A stretch of DNA of 15,860 nucleotides from NCBI GenBank assembly GCA_002712125.1, contig PASL01000016.1:26032-41891 (forward strand), read 5' to 3'. The position numbers and the translations under genes are program-made. Positions 6,790 through 14,006 of the stretch are shown here, in pieces. This DNA comes from Chloroflexota bacterium. GTDB lineage: Bacteria > Chloroflexota > Dehalococcoidia > Lucifugimonadales > Lucifugimonadaceae. A model generated the notes under the pieces. The model saw nothing but the letters and a program-made list of their open reading frames with translations. It was not told the DNA's origin and searched no databases. Positions within the stretch are counted from its first letter, which is position 1, and each line of letters starts with the position of its first letter.

Positions 6790-8889
6790 CTAAATGAACA
6801 ATGGACCAAAAATTAATGATACTATAGCCATTAATTTTAGTAGTATGTTTATAGCTGGACCTGATGTATCTTTGAAAGGATCTCCAACAGTATCACCTGT
6901 AACTGCTGCTGCATGAGTATCTGATCCTTTTCCTCCATAATTACCTAACTCAACATATTTTTTGGCATTGTCCCAAGCTCCACCAGCATTAGCCATGAAA
7001 ATCGCAAGCAAGAATCCTGCTACAATTGAGCCTGCTAGCATACCGCCTAGTGCTTCAGCACCAAGTAATGTACCGATAATAATTGGAGCAATTATGGCTA
7101 TTAGTCCAGGGATAATCATTGCTTTCAATGAACCAGCCGTACTAATTGCTACGGCTCTTGCAGCGTCAGGCTTTACACCTTTTTTCCCTTCTCGTAAACC
7201 AGGTATTTCTCTAAATTGTCTACGCACTTCTTCAATCATAGATCCTGCTGCTGAACCAACTGCTTGCATTGTTAATCCAGAAAAAATAAAAGGCAAGAGA
7301 CCACCAATAATTGTTCCAATTAAAACTTCAGGGTCCATTAAGTTTAAACTATTTATATTTGTAGTAAATCCATAAGCTACAAGTAATGCTAGCGCTGTTA
7401 AAACAGCAGAACCTATAGCAAAACCTTTACCAGTTGCTGCAGTAGTATTTCCTAAAGCATCAAGTGAATCTGTTCGCTTCCTAACTTCTGGTTTTAAGTG
7501 AGCTTGTTCAGCTATTCCACCAGCATTATCTGCTACAGGGCCATATGCATCAGTTGCAAGAGTTATACCAAGTGTGGAAAGCATTCCAACAGCAGCTAAA
7601 CCTATTCCATATAGACCTGCTAATTCATTAGCAACATATATTCCGACAACTATTGCAATAGTTGGAATTACAGTGCTATATAATCCAACTGCTATACCGG
7701 CAATGATTGTAGATGGATGTCCAGTCTCTGATTGCTTGGCAATCCACTTGACTGGGTTAAATTCAAACGAACCGATTTTTAAGCCTTCATAGGAAGTAAA
7801 CCATTCTGTAGATGTTCCTATAACTTGGCCAACTACTAGTCCCGTGACAACAACCCAAAATAAATCAAAGCTAAGTTCTGAAGAATTATTTATATAAATA
7901 CCTGTACCTATAAGAGATAATGCTCCTGCTCCAAAAATTCCAAATCTTAATGTCCAAAGTAATTTGCCCATATCAGCATTATCACCAGTTCGGATTAAAC
8001 CCATACCTAATACAGATGAAATTATTCCTATACCAGCGATCATTAATGGTAAAAGAGACTTTGGGTCACTTAATACGTATGGTTGACTTGTTAAACCATT
8101 TGAAGTAACAACAAAAAAAGCCAAAGATATTGTTGCAATGATTGATCCAACAAAGGATTCAAATAAATCTGCTCCCATTCCAGCTACATCTCCAACATTG
8201 TCACCTACATTATCTGCTATAACCGCTGGGTTTCTTGGGTCATCTTCATCAAGGCCTGCTTCAACTTTACCTACAAGATCTGCTCCAACGTCTGCCGCCT
8301 TGGTATAAATTCCTCCACCTACTCGAGCAAATAATGCAATAGAAGAAGCTCCAAATCCAAACCCTGCTATAGTGTTAGGATTTTCGAAAATTAGCCACAA
8401 AATACTTACTCCTAAAATTCCAATTCCTACAACTGTAAGACCCATAACTGCACCAGAACTAAATGCAACCTGTAGGGCTTTATTTAATCCGGTTTCTGCA
8501 GCTATTGCGGTTCTTGTATTACCTCTTACTGCAATGTTCATTCCTATAAAACCAGCTAACGCAGAACCTATAGCTCCTGTAATGTACGCTATAGCTGTCC
8601 ATGGACCTTGAGATGATAAAGCTCCCCCTGAATTTAGTTGATCAATTTTACTGTTTTCTAAAATATTATAATCAATGAATAAAGCTAGGATAATAAAAAT
8701 AAAAATAACAAACACACTTAGTATCGTGTACTCTTTTCTTAAGAACGCAGAAGAACCTTCTTTAATTAATTCACCAATTTCATTAACTGTAGAATTAGCT
8801 ACTTTTTGTCTTGTAATCCTTAGGGCTAGTATTGAAGCAATTATTATTCCAAAAACTCCAGCAAAAATTGGGAGGTATAAATTTTCCAT
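6790..8889 (-). CDS. hppA: K+-dependent membrane-bound pyrophosphatase (ion pump)
   Basis: Integral membrane enzyme of about 16 helices that couples pyrophosphate hydrolysis to pumping of H+ and/or Na+. Full length at 699 residues. The substrate-site signature YTKAADVGADLVGKVE is at 195-210, followed by DDPRNPAVIADNVGDNVGD (216-234) and the C-terminal block with GDTVGDPFKDTSGP (665-678). GNTTAATGKG (480-489) has Ala484 and Gly487 at the positions that, in the K+-independent class, are Lys and Thr; this points to the K+-dependent class (family knowledge). In helix 6 the gating Glu244 is in DLFES, as in the Na+-pumping Thermotoga enzyme rather than the shifted position of plant H+ pumps, so Na+ transport is possible. 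The start ATG has AGGAG 11 nt upstream (8901-8905). It appears to be a single-gene unit. Confidence 0.97.
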   Translation of the reverse strand: MENLYLPIFAGVFGIIIASILALRITRQKVANSTVNEIGELIKEGSSAFLRKEYTILSVFVIFIFIILALFIDYNILENSKIDQLNSGGALSSQGPWTAIAYITGAIGSALAGFIGMNIAVRGNTRTAIAAETGLNKALQVAFSSGAVMGLTVVGIGILGVSILWLIFENPNTIAGFGFGASSIALFARVGGGIYTKAADVGADLVGKVEAGLDEDDPRNPAVIADNVGDNVGDVAGMGADLFESFVGSIIATISLAFFVVTSNGLTSQPYVLSDPKSLLPLMIAGIGIISSVLGMGLIRTGDNADMGKLLWTLRFGIFGAGALSLIGTGIYINNSSELSFDLFWVVVTGLVVGQVIGTSTEWFTSYEGLKIGSFEFNPVKWIAKQSETGHPSTIIAGIAVGLYSTVIPTIAIVVGIYVANELAGLYGIGLAAVGMLSTLGITLATDAYGPVADNAGGIAEQAHLKPEVRKRTDSLDALGNTTAATGKGFAIGSAVLTALALLVAYGFTTNINSLNLMDPEVLIGTIIGGLLPFIFSGLTMQAVGSAAGSMIEEVRRQFREIPGLREGKKGVKPDAARAVAISTAGSLKAMIIPGLIAIIAPIIIGTLLGAEALGGMLAGSIVAGFLLAIFMANAGGAWDNAKKYVELGNYGGKGSDTHAAAVTGDTVGDPFKDTSGPAINILLKLMAIVSLIFGPLFI

Positions 8890-9001
8890 GTATTCTTTGA
8901 CTCCTGTATGAGGTAAATTAAATTGAACTATTTATAATTTTGTAACATTTATTAAATATATGCAACATATTGAATGTTAGAAAAAATGAAAGATTCTGCC
9001 T
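8890..9001 (-). promoter_or_regulatory. Spacer between thiE and the pyrophosphatase gene, presumed promoter
   Basis: A 112-bp AT-rich spacer. It must carry the pyrophosphatase promoter if the gene is not read through from thiE. Minus-strand TTGCAT near 8963 followed by AT-rich hexamers is only a loose sigma-70 match. A short inverted repeat (AACAT 8964-8968, ATGTT 8974-8978) lies inside. No RNA gene is seen. Confidence 0.35.
8901..8905 (-). promoter_or_regulatory. Shine-Dalgarno AGGAG of the pyrophosphatase gene
   Basis: Minus-strand AGGAG with 11 nt to the ATG at 8889. It is the most canonical ribosome-binding site on this strand and fixes the start codon. Confidence 0.6.
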
Positions 9002-9008
9002 TCATTTT
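8981..9008 (-). terminator. Candidate terminator after thiE
   Basis: Read on the minus strand, AAAATGAA (9008-9001), a 10-nt loop and TTCATTTT (8990-8983) form an 8-bp hairpin. It ends in a run of six T (8986-8981), part of which is stem. The left arm overlaps the thiE stop codon. The stem has only one G-C pair, so its strength is doubtful. Confidence 0.35.
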
Positions 9009-9640
9009 CTCATTTGATCAAATTTATTTACAAATTTACTACATGTATCCATGATATTTTCGCTTTTGGTTATAGCGCTCGCTATACATAAGGAATCTGC
9101 ACCTACATCTAATAATTCAGAGCAATTCTGTAAATTAATTCCTCCAATTGCGACAATACTTTTTGATGTTTGTTCTCTTACTTTTTTTAAGGTTTCTATA
9201 CCTGCTGGTCTAGTGTCGGTTTTGGTATTTGTTTCGAACATGCTTCCAACTGCAATGTAATCTGAACCATTGTTTTCTGATATTTTAGCTTCATGAAAAG
9301 TAGCATTTGATGAACCTATTATTTTTTTTGAGGATAAAATTTCTCGGGCTTTGATTATACTCATATCTTTTTGTCCTATGTGGACTCCGTCTGCGTTTAT
9401 GTTTTTAGCTATCTTAACATAATCATTTAAGATAAAAATTTTATTATATGATTTAATTATTTTTTGAATTTCATCTGCGGTTCTTGAAATTTCTTCACTT
9501 GTTGAAATTTTATCTCGAAGTTGTATGATATTTGCTCCAGCATCTAAAACTTGTTTAACTACATATATTATATCCCTGCCAAGTGTGTGCTCGGGATCAA
9601 CTATTACATAAATTCCTGATATTCGATTATTTGCTGACAT
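9002..9640 (-). CDS. thiE: Thiamine phosphate synthase
   Basis: Cytoplasmic TIM-barrel enzyme that joins the pyrimidine (HMP diphosphate) and the thiazole phosphate to give thiamine phosphate, the substrate of ThiL, also encoded in this window. The 212-residue length is normal. Family motifs run in order: QLRDK (40-44), LNDYVKIAKN (71-80), ADGVHIGQKD (83-92), an IIGSSNATFHEA stretch where the family usually has a similar glycine-serine turn (107-118), DYIAVGSMFETNTKTD (127-142), and VAIGGINLQN (163-172). It stands alone, without thiD, thiM, thiG or thiC beside it. The start codon follows directly on a perfect inverted repeat and has no Shine-Dalgarno. I see no TPP riboswitch upstream; the spacer is too short and lacks the conserved core. 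Confidence 0.95.
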   Translation of the reverse strand: MSANNRISGIYVIVDPEHTLGRDIIYVVKQVLDAGANIIQLRDKISTSEEISRTADEIQKIIKSYNKIFILNDYVKIAKNINADGVHIGQKDMSIIKAREILSSKKIIGSSNATFHEAKISENNGSDYIAVGSMFETNTKTDTRPAGIETLKKVREQTSKSIVAIGGINLQNCSELLDVGADSLCIASAITKSENIMDTCSKFVNKFDQMRK

Positions 9641-9668
9641 ATAAATTGATTTTTTATTATCAATTTAT
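9641..9668. promoter_or_regulatory. Perfect 10-bp inverted repeat directly upstream of thiE, candidate operator or leader hairpin
   Basis: Arms ATAAATTGAT (9641-9650) and ATCAATTTAT (9659-9668) are exact reverse complements, with an 8-nt loop. The first arm abuts the thiE start codon (9638-9640). The repeat overlaps the region where transcription from the TATAAT at 9672-9667 would begin, so a repressor bound here could block thiE. Alternatively the leader RNA could fold over the initiation site. Confidence 0.45.
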
Positions 9669-9672
9669 TATA
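9667..9672 (-). promoter_or_regulatory. -10 box candidate for thiE
   Basis: Minus-strand TATAAT, exact match to the consensus, 26 nt upstream of the thiE ATG. No good -35 hexamer is found at 16-18 nt further up, which fits the generally weak -35 sites in this AT-rich sequence. Confidence 0.4.
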
Positions 9673-9724
9673 CATCTACTAATATTCATAATAAATATTT
9701 ATATGTAGAATAGTTTTTAAAAAT

Positions 9725-9730
9725 GAGGTG
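9725..9730 (+). promoter_or_regulatory. Shine-Dalgarno GAGGTG of the cyclase-family gene
   Basis: GAGGTG with a 4-nt spacer to the ATG at 9735. It supports this start codon and shows that canonical ribosome-binding sites are used in this genome. Confidence 0.6.
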
Positions 9731-9734
9731 AAAA

Positions 9735-10679
9735 ATGTCAGTAAATTGGCCTAATGAAAAAGAACTGCTGTCTTGGATTGAAAATGATTTGAGAAATTGG
9801 TATAAATGGGGAAACTCTGATCAAAAGGGCACATTGAATTTTATAGATTCAAAAAAAACTTTATCTTCAATAAAATTAGTCCAAGAAGGTTTTACTGTTT
9901 CCTGTTCTGGTGAAGTAGATTTTAATAATTCAATTGGTACTCCAAAAACACCACAACATTTTATGATATCTGCCGGAGATAATTACCGTGAAAATGAAAA
10001 TAATGGTCGCCAAGTTGCTATGGACTATTTTGGAATGGTATTTCATGGTCATTCAGTTACTCATATTGATAGTCTTTCTCATTTTTTCTGGAATGGAAGA
10101 ACTTTCAATGGTCGACCCTCTAATGTAGTGACAACATCTGATGGTGCAACAGAGTTTGATGTTATGCCCTCTACTAAAGGGATAGTATCTAAAGGGATAC
10201 TAATAGATGTTCCTTACATAAGAAATGTAGAATATCTTGAAAGAGGCGATGGTGTTACTTTAGAGGACATAAAAATCGCTATAGATAAATTTGACCTTGA
10301 TATATCTGAAGGAGATATACTTTTATTAAGAACAGGGCAGATGGGGCAAATCAAAAAATATGGATCAGTTGATGTATGGGATAAAGGCTCAAGTGGCCCT
10401 TCACCTGAAATATTGCCATTTATATATGAAAAAAAGATTGCTTCAGTAGGTTCAGATACAGGTAATGATATACTACCAAACCCCTATGATAAATTTACTA
10501 ACCCTTTTCATCAAGTGGGTATAGTTGCTATGGGGTTATGGATTCTTGATAACTTATGTTTAGATGAATTAGCTGAAGAATGTATTAAAAGGCAAAGATG
10601 GGAATTTTGTATAACAGTAAATCCACTAAAACTTCCTTCCGTTACAGGTTCCCCTGTAAACCCTATAGTGATTTTTTAA
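9735..10679 (+). CDS. Cyclase family protein (putative metal-dependent hydrolase)
   Basis: Belongs to the 'cyclase' family that includes bacterial kynurenine formamidase (KynB), metal-dependent hydrolases of amide or ester bonds. The key motif is present as HGHSVTHIDSLSH (His104, His106, His110, Asp112, His116), matching the family's H-x-x-T-H-x-D-x-x-x-H metal site, here with Ser-Val before the Thr. At 314 residues it is about 100 longer than KynB. It carries an N-terminal extension (NWYKWGNSDQKGTLNFI, 21-37) typical of a large, mostly uncharacterised subgroup. No tryptophan-degradation genes are nearby, so calling it kynurenine formamidase would be unsupported. It has a strong Shine-Dalgarno, stands alone, and its last 4 bp overlap the 3' end of rnhB on the other strand. 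Confidence 0.9.
   Translation: MSVNWPNEKELLSWIENDLRNWYKWGNSDQKGTLNFIDSKKTLSSIKLVQEGFTVSCSGEVDFNNSIGTPKTPQHFMISAGDNYRENENNGRQVAMDYFGMVFHGHSVTHIDSLSHFFWNGRTFNGRPSNVVTTSDGATEFDVMPSTKGIVSKGILIDVPYIRNVEYLERGDGVTLEDIKIAIDKFDLDISEGDILLLRTGQMGQIKKYGSVDVWDKGSSGPSPEILPFIYEKKIASVGSDTGNDILPNPYDKFTNPFHQVGIVAMGLWILDNLCLDELAEECIKRQRWEFCITVNPLKLPSVTGSPVNPIVIF
10642..10677 (+). terminator. Candidate terminator at the 3' end of the cyclase-family gene
   Basis: TTACAGG (10642-10648) and CCTGTAA (10653-10659) form a perfect 7-bp stem with a 4-nt loop, all inside the coding sequence. A run of six T follows at 10672-10677, overlapping the stop codon. The T-run is 12 nt after the stem, further than in classic terminators, hence the low confidence. 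Confidence 0.3.
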
Positions 10680-11299
10680 TCATTTACCCTAGCAAAAGTT
10701 TTTCTATGAATTTCACAAGGACCATTTTTCTTAAGAGCTAACAAATGATTTTTGGTTCCATATCCTTTATTAGATATGAAGTCGTATTCGTTATATTTTT
10801 TATGTAGTTTTATCATTAGATTATCTCTTGATACTTTTGCTAAAATTGATGCACTTGCAACTGATTCGCTTTTTTCATCCGCCTTTGTAACACATGTTTG
10901 GTCAATATTTAATTTTTCTAATCTTACAGCATCTATTATAAGATGGTCTGGTTTTATTGATAAATTATTAACAGCCCTAATCATGGCTAACTTAACGGAG
11001 TAAACGATTCCATGTTCATCTATTTCTTCAGGGGAACTAGAACCTATGGCGTAACTTCTGCACCAATTTCTTAGCCAATCAAAAGATTTTATACGTTTTT
11101 TTATAGATAATTTTTTACTATCATTAACTAAAAACTTTTTTAAACTTGGTACTGCGCTTGGAAGTATTGCAGCGCAAGCAACTACAGGTCCTGCTAATGT
11201 TCCTCTTCCAACCTCATCTATTCCAGCAATTGTTTTATAATTTTTTTCAATTAAATTTTTTTCAATTGAAAAGTTTGGCAAATTAACCTTGTTTTTCAT
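10676..11299 (-). CDS. rnhB: Ribonuclease HII
   Basis: Cuts RNA in RNA-DNA hybrids and starts removal of single ribonucleotides from DNA. The 207-residue length is normal. The four acidic metal ligands are visible: Asp28 and Glu29 in GIDEVGRG, Asp123 in LIIDAV and Asp141 in the KADEKSESVASASILAKVSRD block. The 18-residue spacing between the last two matches well-studied family members. GYGT at 179-182 and the HRKTF ending are also characteristic. Its ATG (11299-11297) overlaps the mnmA stop as TAATG, so translation is probably coupled to mnmA. The final 4 bp overlap the convergent cyclase-family gene. Confidence 0.96.
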   Translation of the reverse strand: MKNKVNLPNFSIEKNLIEKNYKTIAGIDEVGRGTLAGPVVACAAILPSAVPSLKKFLVNDSKKLSIKKRIKSFDWLRNWCRSYAIGSSSPEEIDEHGIVYSVKLAMIRAVNNLSIKPDHLIIDAVRLEKLNIDQTCVTKADEKSESVASASILAKVSRDNLMIKLHKKYNEYDFISNKGYGTKNHLLALKKNGPCEIHRKTFARVND

Positions 11300-12441
11300 T
11301 ATAATGAAGTATTTATAAGTATAGGTTCAGTTTTATTAGAATCATTTTCAAGTGGGTACTCAATTATTCCCCCGCCAATCACTTCGGAATCTTTATAAAA
11401 AACGACTGCTTGACCAGGTGTAATAGCCCTAACTGGGTTGTCAAAATTAATGATTGCTTCTTTTTTTCCATGAGGAATTACTTCTGCAGGTGAATCTGCA
11501 CCGTTGTACCTTATTCTTACACTTGCTCTAATATGTTTATTAGGTGATATTTCAGATATCCAATTAACTTTGTTACAGAATAATCTTTTTTTCATAAGTT
11601 CTTCGGCATAGCCTACAGTAACTTCATTAGTTTCAGAGTTTATTTTTGTTACGTAAATAGGGCGATTAGAAATATTTTCAATAGGTAAACCTTTTCTTTG
11701 ACCAATTGTAAATGAGTGTATACCCTTATGTTTTCCTACTACTTTTCCATTGTTTATTATAGAACCACCTATATTTTTAGTTATTTTAGGCTCTACAAAT
11801 TTTTTATAATCTCCGCTTGGTATAAAGCATATATCTTGTGAATCAGGTTTATCAGCTACAGATAGGTTGAGGTTTTTTGCTATTTCTCTGATCTCGTCTT
11901 TTGAATACTTTCCAACTGGTAATAGCAGTCTTTCCATTTTTTCTTGATTTAAGTTGAAAAGAACATATGACTGGTCTTTTGATATATCCTTTGCTTTTAC
12001 TAGTTTATTACCTTTTTTAGATCTTCTAATTTGAGCATAATGGCCTGTGGCTAAATAATCAGCATCCATTAACTCTGACCTCTTAAGTAAGAAGTCAAAT
12101 TTCAATCTATCATTACAGGCTAGGCATGGATGAGGGGTCCTACCTTTTTCATATTCGCTTACAAAATAATTAATTACATGTTGCTCAAATTCTTTTTCAA
12201 AATTTAGGAAATAATGCTTAGCATTGATTTGCCTGCATACTTTTCTAGCATCCTCTACATCTTCTATGGAGCAACAAGACTTGTTTAACTTTGCAAATGA
12301 CTCATTTTTAGCGGCAAACAGTCTCATAGTAACACCAACTACCTCGTATCCATCTTCTGCTAATAATCCAGCAGCTACAGATGAATCCACTCCACCGCTC
12401 ATGGCAACTACAACTCTTTTTTTCTTTTTATATGATGGCAT
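11299..12441 (-). CDS. mnmA: tRNA-specific 2-thiouridylase MnmA
   Basis: Adenylates uridine 34 of tRNAs for Lys, Glu and Gln and replaces its 2-oxygen with sulfur delivered from a cysteine desulfurase (possibly the one at the left of this window). The 380-residue length is normal. The ATP pyrophosphatase loop SGGVDSS is at 15-21. The catalytic cysteine pair is Cys109 in HPCLACNDRLKFD and Cys205 in SQDICFIPSGDY. ATGHYAQI (131-138), KDQSYVLF (155-162) and the C-terminal TIGQRKGL (245-252) are family blocks. It is the first gene of a two-gene unit with rnhB, sharing a TAATG junction. The start has no Shine-Dalgarno; a divergent promoter region of 76 bp separates it from rsfS. Confidence 0.97.
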   Translation of the reverse strand: MPSYKKKKRVVVAMSGGVDSSVAAGLLAEDGYEVVGVTMRLFAAKNESFAKLNKSCCSIEDVEDARKVCRQINAKHYFLNFEKEFEQHVINYFVSEYEKGRTPHPCLACNDRLKFDFLLKRSELMDADYLATGHYAQIRRSKKGNKLVKAKDISKDQSYVLFNLNQEKMERLLLPVGKYSKDEIREIAKNLNLSVADKPDSQDICFIPSGDYKKFVEPKITKNIGGSIINNGKVVGKHKGIHSFTIGQRKGLPIENISNRPIYVTKINSETNEVTVGYAEELMKKRLFCNKVNWISEISPNKHIRASVRIRYNGADSPAEVIPHGKKEAIINFDNPVRAITPGQAVVFYKDSEVIGGGIIEYPLENDSNKTEPILINTSL

Positions 12442-12517
12442 AACGTCTATAAGTTATTAATTAAGTATATTAATTTACACAATATTTTGTATTTATATTT
12501 ATAATTATATTAATAAT
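12442..12517. promoter_or_regulatory. Divergent promoter region between mnmA and rsfS
   Basis: A 76-bp, almost pure A/T spacer. On the plus strand there are TATAAT (12500-12505, 12 nt before the rsfS ATG) and TATATT (12506-12511, 6 nt before it). The latter spacing would give a leaderless rsfS message. On the minus strand TTATAG lies 5 nt before the mnmA ATG. No clear -35 box and no ribosome-binding site on either side. Confidence 0.45.
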
Positions 12518-12883
12518 ATGATAGAAAAAGATATAAAAAAACAATATGAAAACATCGCTAAGTTGGCAGTTGATGTTGCATCAGATAGACTTGGTTCAGA
12601 TATAGTTTTATTAGATACAAGTGATGTTAGCTCTTTTTCTGATTACTTTGTAATTATTTCGGCAGAAACAGATAGGCATGTTGATTCTATAGCAAATGAT
12701 ATAACTAGAGCAATTAGAGGTGAAAAAATTCATAGAACCCACAAAGAAGGGTCTGGAAGCGGAGGCTGGATGATATTAGAATTTTCAGGCCTCGTTGTTC
12801 ATATATTCAAGAAAAATATAAGACAATATTACGATCTTGAAGGTTTATGGAATAGGGCTAAAGAAATATTAAGGTTGCAGTAA
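12518..12883 (+). CDS. rsfS: Ribosomal silencing factor RsfS
   Basis: Binds ribosomal protein uL14 on the large subunit and blocks joining to the small subunit, lowering translation during starvation (family knowledge). At 121 residues it is the usual length. The pattern DYFVIISAETDRHVDSIANDI (42-62), then GGWMILEFSGLVVHIF (82-97), RQYYDLEGLW (101-110) is diagnostic of the RsfS/YbeB/Iojap family. In many bacteria it neighbours nadD; here it stands alone between mnmA and ndk. It has no Shine-Dalgarno. Its stop codon touches the stop codon of ndk on the other strand, leaving no room for a terminator between them. Confidence 0.95.
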   Translation: MIEKDIKKQYENIAKLAVDVASDRLGSDIVLLDTSDVSSFSDYFVIISAETDRHVDSIANDITRAIRGEKIHRTHKEGSGSGGWMILEFSGLVVHIFKKNIRQYYDLEGLWNRAKEILRLQ

Positions 12884-13339
12884 TTATTCGGTTACCCATT
12901 TATCATTAGATCTTGAATAATTACATAATTCTTCCTTGTCAAAAAATAAATCTACTTCTCTTTTAGCATCTTGGTCATTAGCTGATCCATGAATAATATT
13001 TCTACCTAAATCTATTGCGAAATCACCCCTTATTGTTCCAGGTGGTGAATCAACAGGGTTAGTAGCACCCATTGTTTTTCTTGTTATAGAAATTGCGTTA
13101 TTTCCTTCCAAAACTAATGCTACAACCGGAGAAGAAGTTATAAATTTTACCAATCCTCCAAAAAAAGGCTTATCTTTATGTTCAGCGTAATGTTTTCCTG
13201 CAAGCTCGTCATTTATTTGAATAAACTTTATTCCAACGATTTTCAATCCTGTCTTTTCTAATCTTCCAATTACATCGCCTATGAGACCTCTTTGGACTCC
13301 ATCTGGCTTAACTAAGACAAGTGTTTTTTCATTCGGCAT
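12884..13339 (-). CDS. ndk: Nucleoside diphosphate kinase
   Basis: Transfers the gamma-phosphate from ATP to other nucleoside diphosphates through a phosphohistidine, keeping NTP and dNTP pools balanced. The 151-residue length is normal. LVLVKPDGVQRGLIG (7-21), RKTMGATNP (87-95), GTIRGDFAID (101-110) and the active-site His117 in RNIIHGSAND are visible. The active-site tail is GSAND instead of the very common GSDS. It is last in the thiL-tsaE-tsaB-ndk run, 1 nt after the tsaB stop, with AAAGGA about 7 nt before its ATG. Confidence 0.97.
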   Translation of the reverse strand: MPNEKTLVLVKPDGVQRGLIGDVIGRLEKTGLKIVGIKFIQINDELAGKHYAEHKDKPFFGGLVKFITSSPVVALVLEGNNAISITRKTMGATNPVDSPPGTIRGDFAIDLGRNIIHGSANDQDAKREVDLFFDKEELCNYSRSNDKWVTE

Positions 13340-13340
13340 T

Positions 13341-14006
13341 TTATAATCCTTTTGTTGACTTTGGTGAACTTATAGTTGGTTCTCTTGAATAAATAGGTTT
13401 TATTTCATTATATTCTTTATATCTTCCGTCCATAAACATATTTTTGGCTAAATTACTGAATGTTTTAGGGTCTCTAACTATTTTTTCTAGTAATATTGAT
13501 TTTTTCGATAGATTTGTACCATTTTTTTCATAGAGATATTCTCCACAAAACATATCTTCTTTACCTGAAGTTTCAATAAGTTTTTCAAATGTACATACTC
13601 CGCTAGTTATCTCGTTAATATTATATTTTTTCCAACTAACTTCATTACGCCCCGCAGAAATTATAGAAGTTATATTAATATTATTTTCAATTTTTTGACG
13701 AAAAGGTTCTAACTGTATATCATGGGTTGGAACTCCAATCACAGGTAAGTTATTTGGAGTAGCTAATCCCAAAGCAGTACTTATTCCTACTCTAACAGAA
13801 CTAAATCCTCCTGGTCCTAGAGCAACTGCTAAGTGAGTTATATCTGATGCTTTTGCCTGAATTTTACTTAATAAATTTCTCAAGTTTTTTGTTAGTTCAA
13901 CACCATGGTTATACTGAGATTCCCAGTTATAAAAATAAGACTCCTCAAGGTTTGTTATCCCAATGCTTGCAAATTTAGTTGAAGTGTCAATACTTACTAA
14001 AATCAT
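13341..14006 (-). CDS. tsaB: tRNA threonylcarbamoyladenosine biosynthesis protein TsaB
   Basis: Partner and scaffold of TsaD in the complex that installs t6A at position 37 of tRNAs reading ANN codons. The ASKHA-fold N-terminus is clear: ILVSIDTSTKFASIGI (2-17) and ALGPGGFSSVRVGISTALGLA (62-82), where many homologues have GPGSFTGLRIG. At 221 residues it is the usual length. It lacks the metal-binding histidines of TsaD, which excludes that paralogue. The start overlaps the end of tsaE by 4 bp. GGAG lies upstream of the ATG inside tsaE. tsaD and rimI, often adjacent in other bacteria, are not in this window; ndk takes the downstream place. Confidence 0.93.
   Translation of the reverse strand: MILVSIDTSTKFASIGITNLEESYFYNWESQYNHGVELTKNLRNLLSKIQAKASDITHLAVALGPGGFSSVRVGISTALGLATPNNLPVIGVPTHDIQLEPFRQKIENNINITSIISAGRNEVSWKKYNINEITSGVCTFEKLIETSGKEDMFCGEYLYEKNGTNLSKKSILLEKIVRDPKTFSNLAKNMFMDGRYKEYNEIKPIYSREPTISSPKSTKGL

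Noticed and set aside
6962..8911. Several plus-strand open frames of 60-140 codons opposite the pyrophosphatase gene
   Set aside because: They lie antisense to a highly conserved coding sequence, have low-complexity Ala/Pro/Ile-rich translations typical of antisense frames, and lack ribosome-binding sites and family motifs.
9641..9734. TPP riboswitch upstream of thiE
   Set aside because: The spacer is 94 bp, shared with the divergent gene's ribosome-binding site, and lacks the conserved CTGAGA-type core.
9735..10679. Kynurenine formamidase (kynB)
   Set aside because: Only the family motif is shared; the protein is about 100 residues longer, and no tryptophan or kynurenine genes are nearby.
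12224..12460. Plus-strand open frame of 78 codons opposite the mnmA 5' end
   Set aside because: It is antisense to the conserved MnmA N-terminus including the ATP loop; the translation is Ser/Thr-rich and featureless.
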